A stretch of DNA of 64,000 nt from NCBI GenBank assembly GCA_946480465.1, contig CAMLJY010000002.1:1-64000 (forward strand). The letters run 5' to 3'. The stretch's first letter is position 1; every line of letters begins with the position of its first letter. Positions 20,279-29,066 of this stretch are shown here, piece by piece. The notes under the pieces are model-generated. The model was given only the letters and a program-made list of their open reading frames with translations, ran no database searches and was not told where the DNA came from. Source of the stretch: an uncultured Burkholderiales bacterium (GTDB lineage Bacteria > Pseudomonadota > Gammaproteobacteria > Burkholderiales > Burkholderiaceae). The position numbers and the translations under genes are program-made.

Positions 20279-22822
20279 TCCGGGTTGACCGGCGCGGCGC
20301 TCGCGGTCGGAGGCCGGCTCGTCGCCGGCCCGGGTGACGCGAGCGATGACCTCGGCCAGCAGCCGCGGGTTGAGCGGCTTGGTGACGTGGTCGTTCATGC
20401 CCGCGGCCAGGTAGGCGGCGCGTTCCTCCGGCATCGCGTTGGCCGTCATCGCGACGATGGGCACGCGCGACACCGGCCCGGGCAGCGCGCGGATCGCCGC
20501 GGCGGCGGCTTCGCCGTCCATGTCGGGCATCTGGATGTCCATCAGCACCAGGTCGTAGCGCGCGGCCTGCACCTGGCGCACCGCCTCGATGCCGTCGGCC
20601 ACGATGTCGCTGAAGTGGCCTTGCGCGTCCAGCATGGCCTTGATCAGGATCTGGTTCACGCCGTTGTCCTCGGCCACCAGGATGCGCAGCGGCTTGGAGG
20701 GCGGCTCGGCCGGCGCGTCCGCGGCGGGTTCCGGGGCCGGCAGCGCGGACGGCGAGCCGGGCTCGACGCGGATCGAGAGGGTGAAGCGGCTGCCGCGTCC
20801 CGGCTCGCTGGACACCTCGATGCGGCCGTGCATCAGCTCGACGATCTCGCGGCTGATCGCCAGCCCCAGGCCGGTGCCGCCGAAGCGGCGCGCGGTGGAG
20901 CTGTCGGCCTGGCTGAAGCGCTGGAACAGCCGCGGCAGCACCTCGGGCGGGATGCCGATGCCGGTGTCGCTGACGACGATGCGCAGCTCGATGGTGTCGT
21001 TGCGGCCGGGCGTGGGTGCCACCGCCCGGTGCGACAGCGCGACGGTCACCCGCCCCGCGTCGGTGAACTTCAGGCCGTTGCCGATCAGGTTGAACAGCAC
21101 CTGGCGCAGCCGGCTGGGGTCGCCGCGCACCACCGGTGGCAGCTCCTCGGGCAGCACCAGTTCCAGCACCAGGCCCTTGGCCTGCGCTCGCACGGTCAGC
21201 AGCGACACCACCTCGCGGATCGTCTCCGCGAGCGGGAAGTCGACGATCTCCAGCTCCATGCGGCCGGCCTCGATCTTCGACAGGTCGAGGATGTCGTTGA
21301 TGATGGCCAGCAGGCTCTGTCCGGAGCTGCGGATCAGCTCGGCATGGCGGCGCTGCTCCTCGTTCAGCGGGCTGGCCAGCAGCAGGCCGTTCATGCCCAG
21401 CACCGCATTCAGTGGCGTGCGGATCTCGTGGCTCATGGCCGCCAGGAAGCGGGTCTTGGCCTTGCTGGCGGCCTCGGCGGCCTCGCGCACGCGGGCCAGT
21501 TCGCGCTCGGCGGCGGTGATGTCGCGGAATACGCTGACGATGCCGCCGTCGCCGGTGCGGCGCTCGATGCTGTGCACGACGCGGCCGTCGGGCAGGCGCT
21601 GCGCATGCGTGCCGTCGCCCTGGCGCGCGAGGGCGAGGCGGCGCTCGACGTACTCGGCGCGGGCCGTTTCGCCGGCATCGCGCAGCAGTTCACGTGCCGC
21701 GCGCTCGGCCAGCGCGCGCGCCGTGGCGCCCACTGCGACGGTGTCGGCCAGCCAGGGGAACAGCTCGGTGTAGCGCTGGTTCCAGGCGACGACCCGGTCC
21801 TGTGCGTCGAGCAGCAGGAAGCCGTCGTGCATCGCGCCCAGCGCGTGTTCCAGCGTGGACTTGGACTGCGCCAGCTCGGCACTGACGCGGGAGAGCCGCT
21901 TGACGTGCCAATGGCCGAAGCCGGCCGCCCCCAGCACCAGCAGGCCCAGTACGGTGGCCACCGTGGTGATGACGCGGGTGTCGCGCTCCCAGGCGCCCAG
22001 CGCGTCGGCGATCGGCAGGCTGGCGACGATGCGCACGCTGCGGTAGATGGCCGGCCGGGCGACGACGATGGCGGGCTCGCCGGTCAGCCGGGCGGCACCC
22101 ATCGTCGCGCCGCCCTGCAGCACGCCGGGGGCCAGTGGCGGTTCCAGGCGGCGGCCGATTGCCAGCTCGTCGGGCGGCTGGCTGACCAGCAGCAGGCCGT
22201 CGTCGCGCTCGATGGTGACCTGCAGGCCCTCGGTGTCGGTGGCCTGGGCGAGGACGTTGCCCAGCAGCGGCAGCGGCAGTTCGGCCACCGCGACGCCGCG
22301 GCGCTGGCCGTCCAGCAGCACCGGCCGCGCGAAGTACAGGGCCCGCTCCGCACTGGCGAAGGGCACGACCGGCGCGCTGATCACCAGTGCCGGCACCGCC
22401 TGCGCCAGCACCTGCTGCAGAAAGCCGTCGGGCAGCTTGACGCCCAGGCGCCGGGTGCCGGGCTCGGCCGCGGCGAAGATGCTGCCGTCGTCGTGCAGCA
22501 GCACCAGGTCGCGCACCAGCAGGTTCTGGCGGTTCACGCGGGCCAGCGAGCGCTCGGTCTGCGCCAGGTCCAGGCCACCGTCGGTGCCGCGGGACTCGTC
22601 CAGCAGCTCTTCCAGGCCGGCCAGCAGCACGTCCACGCCCACCAGGGCGCGGTTCAGCCCGGCCTCGGCCCCGTTGACGAAGTGCACGGTGCGGGCCTGG
22701 CTGGCCCGCAGTGCCTCTGCCCGTTGATGGGACACCAGCCACACCGCCGAGCCGGCGATGGCCAGCACCAGCGCGGCCGTGCCGCCCCACAAGACTCTTC
22801 TGAATGCACGCAGTGCCGGCAC
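20264..22822 (-). CDS. hybrid sensor histidine kinase/response regulator
   Basis: A membrane kinase of 852 residues. TM1 is near 10-30. A roughly 250-residue periplasmic sensor (probably Cache-like) precedes TM2 near 282-303 ([18 protein letters not shown]). A PAS domain follows (about 330-440), then HisKA with His 465 in [14 protein letters not shown]. The HATPase_c domain has [16 protein letters not shown] and [10 protein letters not shown]-terminal receiver has the acceptor Asp near 762 in [13 protein letters not shown]. It starts with GTG (22820-22822), 7 nt after a TRAP-type binding-protein gene, suggesting that this protein supplies the ligand signal. Its stop codon is part of the operator-promoter of the next operon. 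No Hpt or separate regulator is nearby. Confidence 0.92.
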   Translation of the reverse strand: MPALRAFRRVLWGGTAALVLAIAGSAVWLVSHQRAEALRASQARTVHFVNGAEAGLNRALVGVDVLLAGLEELLDESRGTDGGLDLAQTERSLARVNRQNLLVRDLVLLHDDGSIFAAAEPGTRRLGVKLPDGFLQQVLAQAVPALVISAPVVPFASAERALYFARPVLLDGQRRGVAVAELPLPLLGNVLAQATDTEGLQVTIERDDGLLLVSQPPDELAIGRRLEPPLAPGVLQGGATMGAARLTGEPAIVVARPAIYRSVRIVASLPIADALGAWERDTRVITTVATVLGLLVLGAAGFGHWHVKRLSRVSAELAQSKSTLEHALGAMHDGFLLLDAQDRVVAWNQRYTELFPWLADTVAVGATARALAERAARELLRDAGETARAEYVERRLALARQGDGTHAQRLPDGRVVHSIERRTGDGGIVSVFRDITAAERELARVREAAEAASKAKTRFLAAMSHEIRTPLNAVLGMNGLLLASPLNEEQRRHAELIRSSGQSLLAIINDILDLSKIEAGRMELEIVDFPLAETIREVVSLLTVRAQAKGLVLELVLPEELPPVVRGDPSRLRQVLFNLIGNGLKFTDAGRVTVALSHRAVAPTPGRNDTIELRIVVSDTGIGIPPEVLPRLFQRFSQADSSTARRFGGTGLGLAISREIVELMHGRIEVSSEPGRGSRFTLSIRVEPGSPSALPAPEPAADAPAEPPSKPLRILVAEDNGVNQILIKAMLDAQGHFSDIVADGIEAVRQVQAARYDLVLMDIQMPDMDGEAAAAAIRALPGPVSRVPIVAMTANAMPEERAAYLAAGMNDHVTKPLNPRLLAEVIARVTRAGDEPASDRERRAGQPGLVDN

Positions 22823-22829
22823 GTTTCGC

Positions 22830-24011
22830 CTACCGCGCCCGGGCGCTGATGCCGTGCTGTGCGCCGACGGTCTGGTTCCAGATGTCCGCGCAGGACGGGC
22901 CGCAGCGCTGCACCCAGCGCGGCAGCACGGTGCTGGCGAAGATCTCGCGCCGCTTCGCCTCGTCGGCCGCCGACTTGCGCACCTCGGTCATGCGGCCGGG
23001 CCGGCCGCTGATGCAGCCGGCGGCGCCGGTGTTGCAGGCGATGCCCTCGCCGGTCTCCCGTTCCGACTCGGCCCAGATCGCGGCCTCCAGCTTCGGCAGC
23101 TCCTGCTGCAGCAGCGTGCGCAGCTCGGCCGGCAGGTGCTGCCAGGCCGCCCGGTTGGCGCCGAAGATCGCCAGGCCCCAGTTCAGCGCCATCGTGTGCA
23201 TGTGCGTCGTCACCTCGTGCAGGCCGATGGTGTTGCCCGACATCGTGCCGGTGACCGCGCACTCGAGGTTGCCGCTCTTCAGGTTGGGCAGGACCTCGGC
23301 GAAGCTGGTGGTGACGGGGCGGCCGCCGAGCGCCTCGATCAGGTCGGCCTGCGTGGCGCTGGACACGCGCACGCGCCGCCCGGCCAGGTCGGCCAGGCTG
23401 GCGAAGGGCTTGCTGCAGAACACCACCTGCGCGGGGTAGGTGTAGATCGCCAGCACCTCGATGCCGCGCTCGCGCAGCGTCTTCTCGAGGAAGGGCCGGA
23501 AGGCGGCCAGGCTGCGGCGCAGCGTGGCCATGTCCGGGTTCAGGCCGCTCAGGTCGGGCGCCGCGATGATGGGGTCCTCCGGGGCGCTCAGGCTCAGCAG
23601 CGTCGTGCCGAAGGGCACGGCGCCGATCTTCATCAGCTGCAGCATTTCCTGGCCGCGGATGCCGGCGCGGTCGAAGGGCACGATCTCGGCGGTGTAGCGG
23701 CCCTGGGTGCGGCGCGGCAGCTCCTCGGTCCAGAAGGGCGCCTCGTGCCGCGTGTACTGGTTGACGCCCGCCAGGCCGCCGACGATGCGCAGGTGCACCG
23801 GGCCGTTGGCCGTGGCCGGGGGCGCGGCGGGCACGGAGGGCGCGCGCGCCTGGCCGCCGGCGGGGCCGCTCATCAGGGCTGCAAGCAGGCAGCCTGCGCT
23901 GAAGAGCGCACGGCGGAAGCCCGCCGCCCGAACAGGTCGAGCCGGCTCGGCATCGGCACAGCGGTGCCCGGCGCGCGCACGGCGGCCGATTCGTGGTCGG
24001 TCAGTCGTCAT
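22830..24011 (-). CDS. TRAP-type (DctP) solute-binding protein
   Basis: A DctP-family periplasmic binding protein, 393 residues. It has an N-terminal export segment (FRRALFSAGCLLAALMSG) and typical core features: FWTEELPRRTQGRYTAEI, PFASLADLAGRRVRV, the ligand-contact region SGNLECAVTGTMSG, and LNWGLAIFGAN near the hinge. No DctQ/DctM membrane subunits are in the window. Instead a hybrid kinase gene follows 7 nt later, so it may deliver a carboxylate signal to the kinase rather than, or in addition to, a transporter. ATG at 24011 is chosen; the upstream frame runs under the divergent pfp gene. Confidence 0.88.
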   Translation of the reverse strand: MTTDRPRIGRRARAGHRCADAEPARPVRAAGFRRALFSAGCLLAALMSGPAGGQARAPSVPAAPPATANGPVHLRIVGGLAGVNQYTRHEAPFWTEELPRRTQGRYTAEIVPFDRAGIRGQEMLQLMKIGAVPFGTTLLSLSAPEDPIIAAPDLSGLNPDMATLRRSLAAFRPFLEKTLRERGIEVLAIYTYPAQVVFCSKPFASLADLAGRRVRVSSATQADLIEALGGRPVTTSFAEVLPNLKSGNLECAVTGTMSGNTIGLHEVTTHMHTMALNWGLAIFGANRAAWQHLPAELRTLLQQELPKLEAAIWAESERETGEGIACNTGAAGCISGRPGRMTEVRKSAADEAKRREIFASTVLPRWVQRCGPSCADIWNQTVGAQHGISARAR

Positions 24012-24141
24012 CCAGCACCCCCCAATCGGTGCGCACCGAGCGCCAGCCGCGCCGGCATCCGGCGATGATGCCCCAGCCGCGTGGCGCTGGCGTACCCTGT
24101 GCGCCATACGCCACGCCAGGCGCCCTTCGGAGGACCCCCAG

Positions 24142-25356
24142 ATGCCATCCGCCACCAAGATCCTCGTCGCCCAGGGCGGCGGGCCCACCGCCGTCATCAA
24201 CCAGTCGCTCGCGGGCGTCGTGCTGGAAGCGCGGCGCCATGCGCACATCGAGCGCATCTACGGCGCGCGCCACGGCGTGCGCGGCATCGTCGACGAGAAC
24301 CTGATCGACCTGACGCTGGAAACCGCGGCCAGCCTGGAGGCAGTGGCCGCCACGCCGGCCTCGGCGCTGGGCTCCACCCGCGACAAGCCCGACCTGGCCT
24401 ACTGCCAGCGCATCTTCGCCACGCTGAAGGCGCACGGCATCGGCCAGTTCTTCTACATCGGCGGCAACGATTCGTCGGACACCGTGCGCATCGTGGCCGA
24501 GGAGGCCGCGCGCACCGGCTACCCGCTGCGCGCGATGCACATCCCGAAGACCATCGACAACGACCTGATGGGCAACGACCACACGCCGGGCTTCCCGTCG
24601 GCCGCTCGTTTCGTCGTGCAGGCCTTCGCCGGCGCCAACCTCGACAACGCGGCGCTGCCGGGCGTCTACGTGGCGGTGGTGATGGGCCGCCACGCCGGCT
24701 TCCTGACCGCCGCGGCCGCGCTGGCGCAGAAGTACCCCGACGACGGCCCGCACCTGATCTACCTGCCCGAGCGCGAGTTCTCGATGGATCGCTTCCTGGC
24801 CGACGTGAAGGCGGTGCACCAGCGCCTGGGCCGCTGCGTGGTCGCGGTCAGCGAAGGCATCCACGACGCGGCCGGCACGCCCATCGCCACCCAGCTGGCG
24901 CAGACGGTGGAGCGCGACGCGCACGGCAACGTGCAGCTGTCGGGCACCGGGGCGCTGGCCGACCTGCTGTGCGACCAGATCAAGGCCCGCCTGGGCATCA
25001 AGCGGGTGCGCGGCGACACCTTCGGCTACGTGCAGCGGTCCTTCCTCGGCTGCGTCAGCCCCGTGGACCAGCGCGAGGCGCGCGAGGTGGCCGAGCAGGC
25101 GGTGCTGCAGGCCCAGTGGGGCGGGCGCGACGGCTCGATCGCTATCCGCCGCGTGGGCGACTATGCGGTGGACTACGTGCTGCAGCCGCTGGAAGCGGTG
25201 GCGGCGAAGACGCGGGTGATGGAGGATGCCTTCATCGCCGAGGCCGGCAACCATGTGACGGACGCCTTCCGCGCCTACCTGCGGCCGCTGCTGGGCAGCG
25301 ACCTGCCGCAGGCGCACCGCCTGCGCGCGCCGGCGGTGCCGAAGGTCCTGGGCTGA
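24142..25356 (+). CDS. 6-phosphofructokinase, probably PPi-dependent
   Basis: A 404-residue phosphofructokinase. The nucleotide/PPi site reads VAQGGGPTAVINQSL at the N-terminus and FYIGGNDSSDTV (about 105-116). The catalytic loop is PKTIDNDLMGNDHTPGFPSA. The Lys in PKTIDND (ATP enzymes have PGTIDND) and the absence of the ATP-type GGDGS suggest pyrophosphate as phosphoryl donor, as in many betaproteobacteria and methylotrophs. MGRHAGFL and the substrate-binding VSEGI are present. ATG 24142 is preceded by GGAGG with an 8-nt spacer. It would serve reversible glycolysis/gluconeogenesis. Confidence 0.92.
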   Translation: MPSATKILVAQGGGPTAVINQSLAGVVLEARRHAHIERIYGARHGVRGIVDENLIDLTLETAASLEAVAATPASALGSTRDKPDLAYCQRIFATLKAHGIGQFFYIGGNDSSDTVRIVAEEAARTGYPLRAMHIPKTIDNDLMGNDHTPGFPSAARFVVQAFAGANLDNAALPGVYVAVVMGRHAGFLTAAAALAQKYPDDGPHLIYLPEREFSMDRFLADVKAVHQRLGRCVVAVSEGIHDAAGTPIATQLAQTVERDAHGNVQLSGTGALADLLCDQIKARLGIKRVRGDTFGYVQRSFLGCVSPVDQREAREVAEQAVLQAQWGGRDGSIAIRRVGDYAVDYVLQPLEAVAAKTRVMEDAFIAEAGNHVTDAFRAYLRPLLGSDLPQAHRLRAPAVPKVLG

Positions 25357-25440
25357 CCGGCCCCGCGGCAGGGGCTTGCCGGCACGCCGCCTGCCCCTAT
25401 CTGCTGGACGTTCGGTCTGGAAGCCAAGGAGCTGGACATC

Positions 25441-26247
25441 ATGAAACGCTGGATGGCCTTGTTGATGATGGCGGCCGTGAGCCTGGCCGCCTGGGCGTTG
25501 CCGACGGTGGACCAGGTGCAGGCCGAGGTGGCCAAGGGCAACTACGCGGCGGCCGAGGTGATGATGCGCGACGTCATCGCCGAGCGCCCGAACAGCGCCC
25601 GCGCGCACTACGTGCTGGCGCAGGTGCTGGCGCACAACGGCCGGCTGGACGATGCGCGGCAGGCGGCGAACCGCGCGCGGGAGCTGGATCCGGCGATCGG
25701 CTTCACGTCCAGGCAGGCTTTCGAGGACTTCGAGCGGGCACTGGCCCGCGGGGGCCAGCCGGCCGCCGTGGCGGGCACTGGCGCGGCCGGCGAGCGCACG
25801 GTGACCAGCGTGCCGCCGCCCGACCTGGCCGCACCGCCGCCCAAGCCGGCGCTGCCGGGCTGGGCCTGGGGCCTGGGCGGAGCGGCGGCGGCCTTGCTGC
25901 TGTGGCGCCTGCTTTCGCGCCGCCGGGGCGTGGCGGCCGGTGCGCCGGGCGCCGCCTGGAGCGGGCGCGCCGGTGCGCAGGGCGTGGGGGCCGCGCCAGC
26001 GGCGCGAAGCGGCATGCTGGGCGCGGGCCTGGCCGGCGCGGGGGGCTTCGCGGCCGGCATGCTGGCCGAGCGCCTGCTGCGCGGTGACGATGCCGGCCAT
26101 GACGATGCCGCACCCGCCGGGCACCTGGCCGATGCCGGCGACGAGCTGTCGCGCCGCTCGATCGACTTCGGCGGCGGCAGCAACGACTGGGGCGGCGGCT
26201 CGGACGGCGGCGGCTCCGACGGTGGTGGCGGCGGCGGCGACTGGTGA
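25441..26247 (+). CDS. TPR-containing exported protein with glycine-rich tail
   Basis: 268 residues. A signal peptide (MKRWMALLMMAAVSLAAWALP) leads into about two TPR-like helical pairs (VAKGNYAAAEVMMRDVIAE, HYVLAQVLAHNGRLDDARQAANRARELDP). A Pro-rich linker, one transmembrane helix (WAWGLGGAAAALLLWRLL) and an Ala/Gly region follow. The end is Gly/Asp/Trp-rich (DFGGGSNDWGGGSDGGGSDGG and a terminal DW). This looks like a periplasmic TPR domain tethered to the inner membrane with a disordered cytoplasmic tail. No family with known function is recognised. It lies 84 nt after the phosphofructokinase gene. Confidence 0.8.
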   Translation: MKRWMALLMMAAVSLAAWALPTVDQVQAEVAKGNYAAAEVMMRDVIAERPNSARAHYVLAQVLAHNGRLDDARQAANRARELDPAIGFTSRQAFEDFERALARGGQPAAVAGTGAAGERTVTSVPPPDLAAPPPKPALPGWAWGLGGAAAALLLWRLLSRRRGVAAGAPGAAWSGRAGAQGVGAAPAARSGMLGAGLAGAGGFAAGMLAERLLRGDDAGHDDAAPAGHLADAGDELSRRSIDFGGGSNDWGGGSDGGGSDGGGGGGDW

Positions 26248-26412
26248 TCGCCCGGGTGGCCAGGCACCGCGCCATGCGGCCCGGCCCGGTCCGGCCGGGC
26301 TGCGGCCACTGGCGCGGGGTTTCCTTCTGGCACGCGCACCGCGGGCGACAATCCCGCGCCCGAGCCCGCAGGAGGCGTGAACTCCGCCGGGCTGTGCCCC
26401 GAAGGACGAACC

Positions 26413-27666
26413 GTGAACACGCCGACCGACCGCCCCGCCGAATCCGAACTCACCCGCATCCTGCACGCCGACCGCCGCGCCGGCGTCGAGCAGGGCGCCC
26501 TGCACAAGCCGGTGCACAACGCCGCCACCTTCGGCTACGCCACCGCGGCCGAGCTGGTGGCGGTGTTCCAGGGCACGAAGCCGGGCTTCGTCTACGCCCG
26601 CCAGGGCAACCCGACCGGCGCCGCGCTTGAATCGAAGCTGGCGCTGCTCGAAGGCGGCCGCGCCGCGGCGGGCTTTTCCACCGGCATGGCGGCCATCGCC
26701 GGCGTGCTGCTGGCGCTGCTGAAGTCCGGCGACCACGTGGTCGTCAGCCGGCACCTCTTCGGCAACACCCGCAGCCTGTTCCAGACCATGGAGGGCTTCG
26801 GCATCGGCGTCGATTTCGTCGACATGACCGAGGTCGGGCCCACCGCCGCCGCGCTGCGGCCCGAGACGCGCCTGGTCTTCGTCGAGACCATCGCCAACCC
26901 CGGCACACAGGTGGCCGACCTGGAGGGCCTGGGCCAGCTGTGCGCCGAGCGCGGGCTGCTCTACGTGGTCGACAACACCATGACCACGCCGGCGCTGTTC
27001 CGCCCGAAGACGGTCGGTGCGGGGCTGGTCGTGCATTCGCTGACCAAGGGCCTGTCCGGCCATGGCGATGCGATGGGCGGCGCGGTGATCGACACCGGCC
27101 TCTTCGACTGGACGCGCTGGCCGCACATCGCCGCGCCCTACCGCACCGGCGATCCGGCGGGCTGGGGCCTGCTGCAGATCAAGAAGCGCGGCCTGCGCGA
27201 CTTCGGTGCCACGCTGCGGCCGGAGGATGCGCACCGCATCGCCACCGGCCTGGAGACGCTGGCGCTGCGCATGGGCGCCACCAACGGCAATGCGCTAGGC
27301 CTGGCGCAGTTCCTCGAGCAGCAGCCGGCGGTGGCCAAGGTCTTCTACCCGGGCCTGGAAAGCCACCCGCAGCACCGTCGTTCGGCCGCTCTCTTCGGGG
27401 GCTTGCACGGCGCGCTGCTGAGCTTCGAGCTGCAGCCCGGCATCGATCCGCTGCCGGTGCTGGACAAGCTGCGCGTGGTCATCCTGTCCAGCCACCTGAG
27501 CGACAACCGCACGCTGGCGATTCCGGTGGCGCAGACCATCTTCTGGGAGCTGGGCGCGCAGCGCCGCGCGGAGATGGGCATTGCCGAGGGGCTGATCCGC
27601 CTGTCGGTGGGCATCGAGTCTCTGGCCGACCTGAAGGCGGACCTGGCGCAGGCCCTGGCGGCTTGA
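26413..27666 (+). CDS. cystathionine gamma-synthase family PLP enzyme
   Basis: A 417-residue Cys/Met-metabolism PLP enzyme (fold type I). Key pieces are FVYARQGNPTGAALESKLALLEGG, VDFVDMTEV, ETIANPGTQVADL, YVVDNTMTTPALFRP and the Schiff-base Lys in VHSLTKGLSGHGDAMGG. The C-terminal domain has the conserved RLSVGIE. It acts on homoserine or cystathionine-type substrates; the precise reaction cannot be told. GTG 26413 has AAGGA 7 nt upstream. A further GTG at 26377 is in frame but its Shine-Dalgarno is too close. Confidence 0.92.
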   Translation: MNTPTDRPAESELTRILHADRRAGVEQGALHKPVHNAATFGYATAAELVAVFQGTKPGFVYARQGNPTGAALESKLALLEGGRAAAGFSTGMAAIAGVLLALLKSGDHVVVSRHLFGNTRSLFQTMEGFGIGVDFVDMTEVGPTAAALRPETRLVFVETIANPGTQVADLEGLGQLCAERGLLYVVDNTMTTPALFRPKTVGAGLVVHSLTKGLSGHGDAMGGAVIDTGLFDWTRWPHIAAPYRTGDPAGWGLLQIKKRGLRDFGATLRPEDAHRIATGLETLALRMGATNGNALGLAQFLEQQPAVAKVFYPGLESHPQHRRSAALFGGLHGALLSFELQPGIDPLPVLDKLRVVILSSHLSDNRTLAIPVAQTIFWELGAQRRAEMGIAEGLIRLSVGIESLADLKADLAQALAA

Positions 27667-28025
27667 ATCTGGCGTGGCGCCGGTGCCGATCGGGCGCCGG
27701 TCTCGCATGGGCCCTGCACGCGGGGGGCTTTCGTTTCGCGCGGCGCTCGGGCTAATATCCGCGCCCTTCCTCCCGCATCCTCATGCCCTCCGCCTCGTTC
27801 CACCGCTGCACCGCCCACGTCACCGTGGCATGCGTCGGCGCGACCCAGCGGGCCGGGCTGCGTCTCCAGATTCGAATTCGCCGGGATCGTTGAGCTGCGG
27901 CCTCTCGGGCCGGTGCTCGGCGATCCGCCGCTTCATCCGCCGCGGCGAATGACGCCGCGGTGCGCGGCCCCCGGCGCCCTGCTGCGCGCCGGCGGCTCCC
28001 CGACGACGCCTTCTGGAGCAATTCG
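27667..28025. other. 359-bp intergenic region without a recognised gene
   Basis: Between the PLP-enzyme gene and the dehydratase gene. A -10-like TAATAT lies at 27753-27758 without a good -35. A 36-codon ORF beginning at 27783 has no ribosome binding site or recognisable sequence. No terminator hairpin with a T-tract was seen. Confidence 0.5.
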
Positions 28026-29051
28026 ATGCAAGCCCTGTCCCCCGCCACGCTGGCGGCCCTGCCTTTCCCGTCCCTCGATGAACTGCGCGCCACCGCGCAG
28101 CGCCTGCACGGCCGCGTGCTGCACACGCCCGTGTGGCGCTGGCAGACCGGCGCCGTGCAGCGCCTGCAGCCGCCGACCGAGGTCTGGCTCAAGCTGGAAC
28201 TGCTGCAGCGCACCGGCAGCTTCAAGCTGCGCGGCGCGTTGAACGCCATCGCCTTGCTCGACGACGCCGCGCGGGCCCGCGGCGTGTGCGCCGCCAGCGC
28301 CGGCAACCATGCGATGGCGGTGGCCGAGGCCGCGCGCGCTGCCGGCACCCACGCCAAGCTGGCGATGCCCCGCACCGCCAGCCCGGCGCGCATCGCGGCC
28401 TGCCGCGCGGCGGGCGCCGAGGTGCTGCTGTTCGACACCATCCGCGAGGCCTTCGACACTGCCCGTGCGCTGGTGGACGGCGAAGGCCGCACGATGATCC
28501 ACCCTTTCGACGGCCCGCTCACCGCCGCGGGCACCGGCACCGTCGGCCTGGAGCTGATGGATGCGGTGCCCGAGCTGGACGCGGTGGTGGTGCCGGTGGG
28601 CGGCGGCGGCCTGGCCGGCGGCATCGCCGCCGCGGTGAAGCAGCTGAACCCGCGCTGCCGCGTCTACGGCGTCGAGCCCGAAGGGGCGGACGCGATGTCG
28701 CGCAGCTTCGCGCAGGGCGCGCCGGCGACGCTGGAGCGCGTCGACACCGTGGCCGACAGCCTGGGCGCGCCCTATGCGCTGGACTACAGCTTCGGCGTCT
28801 GCCGCCGCTTCGTCGACGAGATCGTGCGCGTCAGCGACGACGCGCTGTGCCAGGCCTTGTTCTGGCTGTTCCGCGACATGAAGCTGGCGGTGGAACCGGC
28901 CGGCGCAGCGGCGACCGCGGCGCTGTTCGGCCCGCTGCGGCAGCGGCTGGAAGGGCGGCGCGTGGGCCTGATCGTCTGCGGCGCGAACCTGGATGCCGAG
29001 GGCTTCGCGCGGCTGCTGGCGCGTGGGGCGACGGTGGATGCTGCCGCGTGA
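28026..29051 (+). CDS. threonine/serine dehydratase
   Basis: A fold-type II PLP enzyme, 341 residues, of the threonine dehydratase catabolic/serine racemase-like group without an ACT domain. The PLP Lys is in LQRTGSFKLRGALNAI (about residue 67), the phosphate-binding loop is VPVGGGGLAGGIAA (about 190), and ASAGNHAMAVAEAAR is the substrate loop. It should deaminate threonine or serine to 2-oxoacids plus ammonia. ATG 28026 begins the conserved sequence; the frame upstream is not used. Confidence 0.92.
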   Translation: MQALSPATLAALPFPSLDELRATAQRLHGRVLHTPVWRWQTGAVQRLQPPTEVWLKLELLQRTGSFKLRGALNAIALLDDAARARGVCAASAGNHAMAVAEAARAAGTHAKLAMPRTASPARIAACRAAGAEVLLFDTIREAFDTARALVDGEGRTMIHPFDGPLTAAGTGTVGLELMDAVPELDAVVVPVGGGGLAGGIAAAVKQLNPRCRVYGVEPEGADAMSRSFAQGAPATLERVDTVADSLGAPYALDYSFGVCRRFVDEIVRVSDDALCQALFWLFRDMKLAVEPAGAAATAALFGPLRQRLEGRRVGLIVCGANLDAEGFARLLARGATVDAAA

Positions 29052-29066
29052 AATGAGCGGCCGCGG

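Noticed and set aside
20285..22849. An 854-codon plus-strand frame opposite the hybrid kinase.
   Set aside because: Antisense shadow with Gln/His/Arg bias and no domain; the kinase motifs are on the other strand.
24001..27234. A 1077-codon open frame on the minus strand.
   Set aside because: It runs antisense through pfp, the TPR gene and the PLP enzyme. Its His/Gln/Arg/Ala-rich composition is the typical shadow of GC-rich genes; all three plus-strand genes have clear family motifs.
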